Shown here piece after piece: positions 1 to 7,834 of a DNA stretch of 64,000 nucleotides. Position 1 is the first letter of the stretch, and the number at the start of each line of letters is the position of its first letter. A model generated the notes under the pieces. That model did no database searches, was not told the origin of the DNA, and saw nothing but the letters and a program-made list of their open reading frames with translations. This DNA comes from Dorea formicigenerans. GTDB lineage: Bacteria; Bacillota; Clostridia; Lachnospirales; Lachnospiraceae. Made by a program: the position numbers and the translations under genes. The stretch spans positions 372,001-436,000 of the forward strand of contig NZ_CP102279.1 of assembly GCF_025150245.1 (NCBI RefSeq), given 5' to 3'.

Positions 1-221
1 TATATTGTGAAGTAAATATATGAACCCCGCCTGAGGTTTCAGAGCAGGTGAGATATTTTCTATAGTTGCTGCGTCGCTGATATCTTACTCTCGACGGAAA
101 CTCGCTTAAAGAACAAGCTCAAACAATCCGTCGAGAGCAAGGCTATACTCGCAACTATGACGAAAATATCCCAATCCTGGCCTGGAAATCCTCAGGCGTT
201 TTTGGTTTACTTTACAATATA
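1..221 (-). repeat. Long-hairpin element, copy 1 (reverse orientation)
   Basis: The first 16 bases and bases 206-221 are near-perfect reverse complements, and the two arms stay complementary inward for about 95 nt each, closing on a loop near 99-128. Read on the minus strand it carries the same landmarks as the copies at 341-536 and 21568-21740: a 5' internal-loop motif GAGTATAGC (plus coordinates 142-150), an apical loop of the form ATTGTTTGAGC...GCGAGTTT, and a 3' internal-loop motif AGCGACGCA (about 68-77). The stem sequences differ from the other copies but remain paired. The element may extend left of the window. No ORF is credible here. It could be a structured RNA or a miniature mobile element; the symmetric outer arms leave strand uncertain. 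Confidence 0.7.
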
Positions 222-340
222 TTGAAGAAGAGGAAGTAAAGGATCTCCATGTTACAGTTTTCTACTTAGCCTAAATGATAACCTTCCAGCGTAAGCCGTC
301 CTGCTTCCAAGAAGTTTATTTTTTACATACTGAGTGGGAG

Positions 341-536
341 AAATAGAACTGAAAAACAGGCGGTGCGCATAGAAACATTGAATTATTTTGTAGTTGATGC
401 GAGCATAGCTTGAACTTTCGGAGCATTGTCTGAGCCTGTTCATCAGGCGAGTTTGCGTAGAAAGTTCAAAATAAGCGACGCAGCATCAACAAAAAATATT
501 CAGTTTCTGTGCGCACTGCCTGTTTCAATTCTATTT
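341..536 (+). repeat. Long-hairpin element, copy 2
   Basis: Arms 341-424 and 455-536 are imperfect reverse complements, giving a hairpin of roughly 80 bp arms upstream of adhE. Visible landmarks are GAGCATAGC at 401-409 on the 5' arm, ATAAGCGACGCA at 471-482 on the 3' arm (together an asymmetric internal loop), and an apical region 425-454 containing ATTGTCTGAGCC and CAGGCGAGTTT, inside which GCC and GGC can form a small terminal helix. The same landmarks occur in copies 1 and 3 with unrelated but still paired stems. It lies about 55 bp before the adhE promoter, so it may end an upstream transcript, but it has no U-tract of terminator type. Confidence 0.75.
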
Positions 537-591
537 ATCACAGAATATGATAAAAAATAAACAATAATGTTAAAAAAATATCATTTATATA

Positions 592-620
592 TTGACAAAT
601 AATTAACGATATTTTATACT
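592..620 (+). promoter_or_regulatory. adhE promoter with Rex-like operator
   Basis: TTGACA at 592-597 and TATACT at 615-620 are separated by 17 bp, a near-consensus vegetative promoter. The 18-mer at 592-609 (TTGACAAATAATTAACGA) matches 11 of the 14 defined positions of the clostridial Rex site TTGTTAAnnnnTTAACAA and covers the -35 box, so binding of the NADH-sensing repressor Rex would block RNA polymerase. The promoter is seen; the Rex role is inferred from known control of adhE genes in Firmicutes. Confidence 0.65.
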
Positions 621-696
621 ACCAAATGTAAAGAATAAAAGACGTCTAATCAAGTAAACTATAATCCATACTTTTTATTTACAGGAGGGAATCCAG

Positions 697-3303
697 ATGG
701 CTAAGAAGAAAGATGTTGTACCGGTATTTGTTGACAATGTGGAAGCGTTGGAAGCGAAGATGCAGGCGATGCGCGAGGCGCAGAAAATCTTTGCCACCTA
801 TACACAGGAGCAGGTTGATAAGATTTTTTATGCGGCAGCAGTTGCAGCGAACAAAATGCGTATTCCACTTGCAAAGCAGGCAGTTGAGGAAACCGGACGT
901 GGTATTGTTGAGGATAAAGTAATCAAAAATCACTATGCAGCAGAGTATATTTACAATGCATACAAAGACACAAAGACTTGTGGTGTGATTGAGGAAGATA
1001 AAGCATTCGGAATTAAGAAAATCGCAGAGCCAATCGGTCTTGTGGCAGCAGTTATTCCGACAACGAACCCGACTTCAACAGCAATCTTTAAGACATTGAT
1101 CTGTCTGAAGACGAGAAATGCAATTATCATCAGTCCGCATCCGGCAGCAAAAGCTTCTACAATTGCAGCGGCAAAAGTTGTTCTGGACGCAGCAGTGAAA
1201 GTTGGAGCACCGGAAGGAATTATCGGCTGGATCGATGCACCGTCACTGGAACTGACCAATATGGTCATGAAAGAATCTGACATCATCCTTGCAACGGGTG
1301 GTCCGGGAATGGTAAAGGCAGCTTATTCTTCCGGAAAACCGGCACTTGGAGTTGGAGCCGGAAATACACCGGTTATTATTGATGACACAGCAGATATTAA
1401 ACTTGCAGTTAACTCCATCATTCATTCCAAAACATTTGACAACGGTATGATCTGTGCATCTGAGCAGTCCGTAACGGTTCTGGACAGTATTTACGATGAA
1501 GTAAAGAAAGAATTTGCATACAGAGGCTGCTACTTCCTGAAAAAAGGAGAAGAGCTTGATAAGGTTCGTAAGACGATTATTATAAATGGAGCATTGAATA
1601 ACAAGATTCCTGGAAAATCTGCATATGAGATTGCAAAACTTGCAGGTGTGGAAGTTCCGGAAAATACAAAGATTCTGATCGGTGAAGTAGAATCCGTAGA
1701 CATTTCTGAAGAATTTGCACACGAAAAATTATCACCGGTACTTGGAATGTATCGTGCGAAGACATTTGACGAAGCCCTTGAAAAAGCGGAGCGCCTTGTA
1801 GCAGATGGAGGATATGGACACACAGCTTCTCTTTATGTACATCCTGCTGAGACAGAGAAAATTGCAAAACATGCTGAAGCTATGAAGACATGTCGAATCC
1901 TGATCAACACACCGTCTTCTCACGGAGGAATCGGAGATCTCTACAACTTTAAACTGGCACCGTCACTGACACTTGGCTGCGGTTCCTGGGGAGGAAACTC
2001 CGTATCTGAAAATGTAGGTGTAAAACACCTGCTCAATATTAAAACAGTTGCAGAGAGGAGAGAAAATATGCTTTGGTTTCGGACTCCGGATAAGGTATAC
2101 TTTAAGAAAGGCTGCATGCCGGTAGCGCTTGATGAACTTGGAAATGTACTGCACAAAAAGAAAGCATTTATCGTAACAGACAGCTTCTTATATAAGAATG
2201 GTTACGTAGCTCCGATCGAGCAGAAACTGGATGAGCTTGGAATCCAGCATACATGCTTCTTCGAGGTGGCACCGGATCCGACACTTCAGTGTGCTGAAAA
2301 AGGTGTGGATCAGATGCGTGCATTTGAGCCGGATACGATCATTGCTCTTGGCGGTGGATCTGCCATGGACGCAGCAAAGATTATGTGGGTAATGTATGAG
2401 CATCCGGAAGCTGACTTTGAGGATATGGCCATGGACTTCATGGATATCCGCAAGCGTGTATTCACTTTCCCGAAAATGGGCGAGAAAGCTTACTTTGTAG
2501 CAATCCCGACTTCTTCCGGAACAGGTTCCGAGGTGACACCATTTGCTATTATTACAGATGCCGAGACAGGCGTAAAATGGCCAATTGCAGATTATGAGCT
2601 TCTTCCGAATATGGCAATTGTAGATGTAGATAACATGATGACTCAGCCAAAAGGACTGACCAGTGCATCTGGTATCGATGTTATGACTCATGCAATTGAG
2701 GCATATGTATCTATTATGGCGACGGATTACACAGACGGACTTGCCCTCAAGGCAGCAAAAGCAGTATTTGAGTATCTGCCGAGAGCATACGACAATGGTG
2801 CAAATGATCCGGAGGCCAGAGAGAAGATGGCAAATGCTTCTTGTATGGCAGGAATGGCATTTGCAAACGCATTTCTTGGACTGAACCACTCCATGGCACA
2901 TAAACTTGGTGCATTCCACCACCTGCCACACGGAGTTGCAAATGCAGTGATCCTGACAGAAGTTATGAGATATAATGCTGCAGAAGTACCGACAAAAATG
3001 GGAACATTTTCACAGTATCAGTATCCACATGCACTGGCAAGATACGCTGAAATCGGCCGCTTTGTAGGCTGCCAGGGAAAAGACGATGCAGAAGTATTTG
3101 AAAACTTTATTGCAAAACTGGAAGAGCTGAAAGAAAAAATCGGTATTAAGAAGTCCATTCACGAGTACGGCATTGATGAGAAATATTTCATGGACACACT
3201 GGACGACATGGTGGAGCAGGCATTTAACGATCAGTGTACAGCAGCAAACCCAAGATATCCACTCATGAAAGAAATCAAAGAGTTATACTTAAAGTGCTGG
3301 TAA
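697..3303 (+). CDS. adhE: Bifunctional acetaldehyde-CoA / alcohol dehydrogenase
   Basis: AdhE reduces acetyl-CoA to acetaldehyde and then to ethanol, regenerating NAD+ during fermentation; in known examples it forms cytoplasmic filaments called spirosomes. The 868 residues are the usual length. The N-terminal half is a CoA-acylating aldehyde dehydrogenase with the catalytic cysteine at residue 253 in MICASEQ. The C-terminal half (from about 450) is an iron-dependent alcohol dehydrogenase with the nucleotide-binding stretch GGGSAMDAAK and histidine metal ligands in the segments IDVMTHAIEAY and NHSMAHKLGAFHHLPHG. The start is supported by AGGAGGG 7 bp upstream. A strong promoter with a Rex-like site precedes it. 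The APH-like gene follows after 13 bp and is probably cotranscribed. Confidence 0.96.
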   Translation: MAKKKDVVPVFVDNVEALEAKMQAMREAQKIFATYTQEQVDKIFYAAAVAANKMRIPLAKQAVEETGRGIVEDKVIKNHYAAEYIYNAYKDTKTCGVIEEDKAFGIKKIAEPIGLVAAVIPTTNPTSTAIFKTLICLKTRNAIIISPHPAAKASTIAAAKVVLDAAVKVGAPEGIIGWIDAPSLELTNMVMKESDIILATGGPGMVKAAYSSGKPALGVGAGNTPVIIDDTADIKLAVNSIIHSKTFDNGMICASEQSVTVLDSIYDEVKKEFAYRGCYFLKKGEELDKVRKTIIINGALNNKIPGKSAYEIAKLAGVEVPENTKILIGEVESVDISEEFAHEKLSPVLGMYRAKTFDEALEKAERLVADGGYGHTASLYVHPAETEKIAKHAEAMKTCRILINTPSSHGGIGDLYNFKLAPSLTLGCGSWGGNSVSENVGVKHLLNIKTVAERRENMLWFRTPDKVYFKKGCMPVALDELGNVLHKKKAFIVTDSFLYKNGYVAPIEQKLDELGIQHTCFFEVAPDPTLQCAEKGVDQMRAFEPDTIIALGGGSAMDAAKIMWVMYEHPEADFEDMAMDFMDIRKRVFTFPKMGEKAYFVAIPTSSGTGSEVTPFAIITDAETGVKWPIADYELLPNMAIVDVDNMMTQPKGLTSASGIDVMTHAIEAYVSIMATDYTDGLALKAAKAVFEYLPRAYDNGANDPEAREKMANASCMAGMAFANAFLGLNHSMAHKLGAFHHLPHGVANAVILTEVMRYNAAEVPTKMGTFSQYQYPHALARYAEIGRFVGCQGKDDAEVFENFIAKLEELKEKIGIKKSIHEYGIDEKYFMDTLDDMVEQAFNDQCTAANPRYPLMKEIKELYLKCW

Positions 3304-3316
3304 GGAGGTAAATGTG

Positions 3317-4072
3317 ATGAAACTTACGAATCCGGAATTAATTGTGAAACGTTCTTATAAGGAAGTCTACAAGGACGGGGATAAGATTGTAAAAATATTT
3401 GAAAAAGATCACCCGAAGTCAGCCGTTTTTAATGAGGCGCTGAATACAGTTCGAGTCGAGGAGGCAGGACTGGATATTCCAAAGCTTGATGAGGTCACAC
3501 AGATCGATGAAAAATGGGCACTTGTTATTGAGTGTCAGGCAGGCGAGACTCTGGAAACAGTCATGGAAAAGGATTCGGATAATCTGGAAAAATATATGGC
3601 AGAGTTCGTAGATCTTCAGCTTCAGATCCACGCAAAGACGGCTCCGATGCTTACGAAACTGAAAGACAAACTGGCAAAACAGATCAATCAGTTAAAAGAA
3701 CTGGATGCGACCCAGAGATATGAGCTTCTGGTACGTCTGGAGAGCATGCCGAAGCATACAAAAGTATGCCATGGAGACTTTAATCCAAGTAATGTCATCG
3801 TAGGCGAGGACGGCAAGCTGACAGTTGTAGACTGGGCACATGTTACCCAGGGGAATGCCAGCGCAGATGCGGCACTTACTTACCTTCAGTTCGCACTGAA
3901 GAACCGTGTGGCAGCAGAGATGTATCTGACTATGTTCTGCAAGAAGAGTGACACTGCGAAACAGTATGTACAGCAGTGGTTCCCGATTGTGGCAGCAGCA
4001 CAGCTTGAGAAGAACAATGAGCTTGAGAAGGATTTCCTGATGAAGTGGATCGATGTCATGGATTATCAATAA
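3317..4072 (+). CDS. APH/choline-kinase-like small-molecule phosphotransferase
   Basis: This 251-residue protein has the fold signature of the aminoglycoside phosphotransferase family (Fb_sc_TIGR02172-like group): an N-lobe with VYKDGDKIVKIF, a catalytic loop CHGDFNPSNVI (HxDxxxxN, with Asp as base and Asn as metal ligand) and a metal-binding VVDWAH in place of DFG. The substrate is unknown; members of this subgroup in Clostridia are often called TIGR02172 proteins and are not proven resistance genes. ATG at 3317 is preferred to the GTG at 3314 because it sits 8 bp after AAGGAGG. It directly follows adhE, so it is probably read from the adhE promoter. Confidence 0.8.
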   Translation: MKLTNPELIVKRSYKEVYKDGDKIVKIFEKDHPKSAVFNEALNTVRVEEAGLDIPKLDEVTQIDEKWALVIECQAGETLETVMEKDSDNLEKYMAEFVDLQLQIHAKTAPMLTKLKDKLAKQINQLKELDATQRYELLVRLESMPKHTKVCHGDFNPSNVIVGEDGKLTVVDWAHVTQGNASADAALTYLQFALKNRVAAEMYLTMFCKKSDTAKQYVQQWFPIVAAAQLEKNNELEKDFLMKWIDVMDYQ

Positions 4073-4130
4073 AAATATTTGATATATAATTTGATTAAAA
4101 TAAATAATAAAGCATATATAAGAAGATATA

Positions 4131-4159
4131 TTGACAAACTTCTATGTATGATGTAAAGT
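4131..4159 (+). promoter_or_regulatory. Candidate promoter upstream of a terminator hairpin
   Basis: TTGACA at 4131-4136 and TAAAGT at 4154-4159 are spaced by 17 bp. A strong intrinsic terminator follows within about 15 bp of the expected start, so a full transcript would need readthrough; the arrangement could be an attenuator ahead of the permease operon or just an unused promoter. Confidence 0.4.
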
Positions 4160-4171
4160 GTGAATAGAACG

Positions 4172-4203
4172 AAACCGGTACGAAAGTTCGTGCCGGTTTT
4201 TAT
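4172..4203 (+). terminator. Intrinsic terminator
   Basis: A GC-rich hairpin (AAACCGGTACGAA paired with TTCGTGCCGGTTT, one G-U pair) is followed by T residues. It ends transcription coming from adhE and the phosphotransferase gene and insulates the permease operon. Confidence 0.8.
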
Positions 4204-4214
4204 AAAACTAAAAC

Positions 4215-4264
4215 ATAGAGATATTTCTATATTTCTATATAATGAATTGTTTATAGAAATATCT
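4215..4264 (+). promoter_or_regulatory. Probable ArsR operator around the permease promoter
   Basis: AGATATTTCTAT at 4219-4230 and ATAGAAATATCT at 4253-4264 are exact 12-bp inverted repeats flanking a TATAAT at 4238-4243. ArsR/SmtB repressors bind AT-rich 12-mer dyads of this kind overlapping promoters. The next operon encodes an ArsR protein, so autoregulation is the likely meaning. The binding itself is inferred. Confidence 0.6.
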
Positions 4265-4284
4265 AATGTTTAAAAGGAGACGTT

Positions 4285-5295
4285 ATGGGTGCGATTAAGA
4301 CAGGCTGGGATTTTTTTCAGGACCAGATATTAGGTATGCACTGGCTGAAAGATCTCATAGGAAATCTGCTTGTAAAGGCAGGAATGGGGGAGAGTAGATT
4401 TCCCGGTGAATTTTTACATTTTTTTATTTATGATGTGATTAAGATTTTTGTACTGCTGGCGGTGCTTATTTTTCTGATTTCTTATATTCAGAGTTATTTT
4501 CCACCGGAGAGAAGTAAGAAGATTATGGGAAGATTCCATGGTATCTGGGCGAATATTATCGGGGCATTGCTTGGAACGGTGACACCGTTCTGCTCCTGCT
4601 CTTCAATCCCAATCTTTATGGGATTTACAAGTGCGGGACTGCCACTTGGTGTGACATTTTCATTTCTCATATCTTCTCCGATGGTAGATCTTGGTTCGCT
4701 TGTGTTGCTCATGAGTGTGTTTGGAGGCAAGATTGCGTTTGCATATGTAATTGTAGGTCTGATTGTGGCAGTAGTTGGAGGCACTTTGATTGAGAAGCTT
4801 CATATGGAAGACCAGGTGGAGGAGTTCATCAGACAGGCTCAGAATGTGGAGATTGAATCCCCAAAGCTGACGGTAGGAGACAGAATGAATTATGCAAAGA
4901 ATCAGGTGGTATCCACTGTGAAGAAAGTTGCACCATACATTTTTGCTGGAGTAGCAATTGGGGCGGCAATTCACAATCTGATTCCGGAGCATATAGTTCG
5001 AAGCATATTAGGAGAGCAGAAGTGGTATGCGGTGCCGCTGGCAACGGTAGTCGGAGTACCAATGTATGCGGATATTTTTGGAACGATACCGGTTGCAGAA
5101 AGTCTGCTGGCAAAAGGGGCAGGGCTTGGAACAATCCTGGCATTTATGATGTCAGTAACAACCATTTCATTCCCGTCACTGGTGATGTTGTCAAAAGCAA
5201 TCAAGAAAAAGCTACTTGCAATATTTATCGGAATTGTGTGCATGGGAATTGTCATTGTAGGATACCTGTTTAATATATTTGGATATATGCTATGA
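4285..5295 (+). CDS. ArsP-like permease (PF03773, DUF318)
   Basis: A 336-residue polytopic membrane protein with about eight hydrophobic helices and a cytoplasmic loop near residues 175-205. The motif TPFCSCSSIPIF around residue 105 is the cysteine-bearing hallmark of this permease family, which includes ArsP exporters of trivalent organoarsenicals; many members have unknown substrates. Gene order with an ArsR regulator, a COG0523 GTPase and a CxxC mini-thioredoxin supports a role in metal or metalloid export or homeostasis. AAAAGGAGA lies just upstream of the ATG. An inverted-repeat operator precedes it. The substrate cannot be read from sequence. Confidence 0.85.
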   Translation: MGAIKTGWDFFQDQILGMHWLKDLIGNLLVKAGMGESRFPGEFLHFFIYDVIKIFVLLAVLIFLISYIQSYFPPERSKKIMGRFHGIWANIIGALLGTVTPFCSCSSIPIFMGFTSAGLPLGVTFSFLISSPMVDLGSLVLLMSVFGGKIAFAYVIVGLIVAVVGGTLIEKLHMEDQVEEFIRQAQNVEIESPKLTVGDRMNYAKNQVVSTVKKVAPYIFAGVAIGAAIHNLIPEHIVRSILGEQKWYAVPLATVVGVPMYADIFGTIPVAESLLAKGAGLGTILAFMMSVTTISFPSLVMLSKAIKKKLLAIFIGIVCMGIVIVGYLFNIFGYML

Positions 5296-5341
5296 TAAAG
5301 ATATCAGAAGATTTTTGAACAGTCAGGAAGGTGATTAGATA

Positions 5342-5701
5342 ATGGATGATAAAGTGATGATAGATTATGCAAAATATGCCCGTATATTTAAGGTAATGTC
5401 AAACCCAAAGCGTCTGAAAATTATAGATATGCTTTCCGAAGGGGAACTTTGTGCATGCAAGATTCTGGAAGAGTTTCACATCACGCAGCCAACGTTATCT
5501 CATGATATGAAGGTAATGTGTGACCTTGGAATTGTGAAAGCGAGAAAAGAAGGAAAGTGGATGCAGTATTCACTGGATATAGAAGTTTTAAATGATGTGT
5601 ATAAGACAGTCGGAAGACTTATGATACCAGGAGCTTATGCGGGACTTTTAAATTGTAATTGTAATACAGAAAGGGAGAATGAGAAGAATGAATCAGATTA
5701 A
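5342..5701 (+). CDS. ArsR/SmtB-family repressor
   Basis: A 119-residue winged-helix regulator. The sequence around residues 18-30 (VMSNPKRLKIIDML) is the typical ArsR beginning, ELCACKILEEF resembles the ELCVCDL metal-binding helix of arsenic/cadmium sensors with two cysteines, and TQPTLSHDMKVM is the recognition helix. Two more cysteines sit near the C-terminus (LLNCNCN). The cysteine pairs suggest sensing of a thiophilic metal or metalloid. It lies 46 bp after the permease and its 3' end overlaps the GTPase gene, so it is co-expressed with what it probably controls. Confidence 0.88.
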   Translation: MDDKVMIDYAKYARIFKVMSNPKRLKIIDMLSEGELCACKILEEFHITQPTLSHDMKVMCDLGIVKARKEGKWMQYSLDIEVLNDVYKTVGRLMIPGAYAGLLNCNCNTERENEKNESD

Positions 5702-6620
5702 ATTATATTTTCTGACAGGTTTTTTGGGATCAGGAAAGACAACACTTTTAAAGAATCTTTTAGAGAATATGGAAGGAATGAAAGTAGGAGTCATTCAGAA
5801 TGAGCTTGGAAAAATCAGCATTGACGGAACAGTACTACAGAATGATGACATTCACATGGTAGAGTTGAATAGAGGATCTATTTTCTGTAGTTGTCTGCGA
5901 CTTTCTTTTGTCGATGCGCTTGCGAAGATGTCACAGCAGGGATTGGAATATGTATTTGTTGAAAGTTCCGGTTTTGGAGATCCTTCCAATGCGGAGGAGA
6001 TTCTGGAAGCTACAAAAGTACTGGTTGGGGAAGTATATGATTTCCGTGGCTGTATCTGTCTGGTGGACTGCTACAATTTTCTGGATCAACTGGAGGACGA
6101 AATTACCATCGACCGTCAGTTAAAGCACTGCAATCTGGCAGTTCTGACAAAGGTAGATTTAGTGGACAGAGAGCAGATTGAACTGATAAAAGAGAAGGTA
6201 CAGGAGATTAATCCGGTCTGCCCAATTACAGAGAGTGAGAATGGCAATATTAACCGTTCATTTTATGATATGGATCTGATGAAGTATCAATGGGCAGAAT
6301 GCGAGGAGACAACCAACTCAGCAGAGACAAAGCCAAAGACATTTTCCATGAACTTTGCAGGTGAGATTGAAAAAGACAAACTGGAAGCTTTCCTTGAGAG
6401 AATTGAGCCGAGTGTTTATCGAGCGAAAGGCTTTTTCAAGGTAAAAAATGAAGGCTGGGAGAAGGTCGATGTAGTTGGAAAGAAACTGGATTATGCGCCA
6501 TATGAAGCGCAGGAGAAGTCAGAACTTGTATTTATCTCCAAGATTGGAATCGCACTGATCCGGGAGATTAAGGAAGCATGGGATGAGTGTGTCGGACTTC
6601 CGATGGATCTGAAGAATTAG
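5688..6620 (+). CDS. COG0523 / CobW-family GTPase (putative metallochaperone)
   Basis: A G3E-class P-loop GTPase: Walker A GFLGSGKTTLLK near residue 10, switch-like ESSGFGDPS, and TKVD for guanine recognition. The metal-binding CXCC motif of the family appears here as FCSCL, with only the CxC pair retained. The C-terminal CobW_C-like domain follows from about residue 220. Members insert or deliver metals (zinc, cobalt, others) using GTP. Starts at 5679 and 5688 are both possible; 5688 leaves 11 bp after AAGGGA and is preferred. It overlaps the arsR gene by 14 nt and shares its operon. Confidence 0.85.
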   Translation: MNQIKLYFLTGFLGSGKTTLLKNLLENMEGMKVGVIQNELGKISIDGTVLQNDDIHMVELNRGSIFCSCLRLSFVDALAKMSQQGLEYVFVESSGFGDPSNAEEILEATKVLVGEVYDFRGCICLVDCYNFLDQLEDEITIDRQLKHCNLAVLTKVDLVDREQIELIKEKVQEINPVCPITESENGNINRSFYDMDLMKYQWAECEETTNSAETKPKTFSMNFAGEIEKDKLEAFLERIEPSVYRAKGFFKVKNEGWEKVDVVGKKLDYAPYEAQEKSELVFISKIGIALIREIKEAWDECVGLPMDLKN

Positions 6621-6630
6621 GATGGAATTT

Positions 6631-6714
6631 TAGTTGCCAAGCATACGACAAAAAGGTCCGGTGTACCTTTTTTAGTTGCCAAGCATACGACAAAAAGGTC
6701 CAGTGGACCTTTTT
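6631..6714 (+). repeat. Tandem 42-bp repeat, each unit a terminator hairpin
   Basis: Two direct copies of a 42-bp unit (6631-6672 and 6673-6714) differ only inside the hairpin loop/stem. Each contains AAAAAGGTCC paired with a GGACC or GGTACC-like partner followed by TTTTTT. The pair works as a double terminator between the GTPase gene and the mini-thioredoxin gene. Confidence 0.8.
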
Positions 6715-6744
6715 TAGTGAATGTGATGAGATGAGGAGTCAGAT

Positions 6745-6978
6745 ATGAATATAAAAGTAATCGGCAGTGGATGTGAGAACTGTGATAAGACGAATGCAAT
6801 TGTAGCAGAGTGTGTAGAGGAGCTTGGGATTGATGCGAAGATTGAGCGTGTTGCAGATCTGGTAGAGATTGTAAAGCTTGGAGTTATGACAGCGCCGTCT
6901 GTCATGATTGACGGAAAGCTTGTTATTTCGGGACAGGTACCATCAAAGAAACAGATGATGAAAGTGCTGAAAAAGTAA
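6745..6978 (+). CDS. Small thioredoxin-like CxxC protein (TIGR00412 type)
   Basis: A 77-residue protein with the thioredoxin-fold redox motif GCENC at residues 9-13 and cis-Pro loop TAPSVMIDG near residue 52. It matches the size and layout of the 'redox-active disulfide protein 2' group, which is commonly encoded beside DUF318/ArsP permeases. It may shuttle electrons or metal to the permease or chaperone. A weak AGGAG precedes the ATG. It is separated from the GTPase gene by a tandem terminator, so its expression may be lower or have its own start. Confidence 0.85.
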   Translation: MNIKVIGSGCENCDKTNAIVAECVEELGIDAKIERVADLVEIVKLGVMTAPSVMIDGKLVISGQVPSKKQMMKVLKK

Positions 6979-6993
6979 GGGAGACGAAAAGAG

Positions 6994-7824
6994 ATGAACA
7001 TCAGGATGATTGGTTTTGACCTGGATGGAACACTTCTGACAACGGACAAGATTCTGACGGAGAGAACGAAGAAAGCATTGGAGGCAGCGGCAGATCAGGG
7101 AGTGATTCTGGTACCGGCGACGGGACGGCCGTTATGTGGACTTCCAAAGGAACTTCTGGAGCTTCCGTTTATAAAATATGCAGTGACAGCCAATGGTGCC
7201 AGAATTTTGGAGACAAAAACAGAACAAGTTTTATCAGAAATGTTAATTTCGGTAGAAAAAGCGCGCGAAATATTGGATATTTTCTCAGATTATGATACAC
7301 TACGAGATGTGTATTACGATGGAATCGGTTACTCAGAGAAAGAGAAGCTTGTCCATATTCAGGACTATGTCATGACGAAGGCCATGGGCGAATATATTCT
7401 TAATACTCGTGTCCCTGTTGAAAGTGTAGAAGAGAAGTTTGAGACAGAGAATCGAGGGACAGATAAAGTACAGGCTTTGTTCCGATACCAGACTGACAAG
7501 GAAGAAGCATGGAAGCGTATCCGTAAAGTGACAGGAGTGGAAGCAACCGGAGCATTGGAGAATAATATTGAGGTCAATGCAGAAGGTGTCCATAAAGGGA
7601 TGGCTCTTTTGGAACTGGGCGAGATATTCGGAATCAGTCGGGAGGAAATTGCGGCATTTGGTGATGGATCCAATGATACGATGATGCTTAAGACAGTCGG
7701 AATGGGAGTTGCCATGGCGAATGGAATGCCGGAAGTGAAGGCAGCAGCAGACAGATTGACAGATTCCAATGATGAAGAAGGCGTGGCAAGATTCATAGAG
7801 AAATACATATTAAAAACTGAATAG
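6994..7824 (+). CDS. Cof-type HAD-superfamily hydrolase
   Basis: A 276-residue phosphatase of the Cof/YidA (HAD IIB) type. Motif I is DLDGTLL at residues 9-15, motif II region ATGRPL, and the acidic motif FGDGSNDTMML near residue 220 with a preceding lysine. The cap domain lies between about 85 and 190. Such enzymes dephosphorylate sugar phosphates, FMN or similar metabolites; the substrate is not deducible. It begins 16 bp after the thioredoxin gene and is followed 11 bp later by uppP. Confidence 0.9.
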   Translation: MNIRMIGFDLDGTLLTTDKILTERTKKALEAAADQGVILVPATGRPLCGLPKELLELPFIKYAVTANGARILETKTEQVLSEMLISVEKAREILDIFSDYDTLRDVYYDGIGYSEKEKLVHIQDYVMTKAMGEYILNTRVPVESVEEKFETENRGTDKVQALFRYQTDKEEAWKRIRKVTGVEATGALENNIEVNAEGVHKGMALLELGEIFGISREEIAAFGDGSNDTMMLKTVGMGVAMANGMPEVKAAADRLTDSNDEEGVARFIEKYILKTE

Positions 7825-7834
7825 GAGGTAACTA

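Noticed and set aside
2188-2931. Long antisense ORF (247 codons) inside adhE
   Set aside because: It is the complement of a strongly conserved gene, has many Cys/His/Arg codons of shadow type and no ribosome-binding site.
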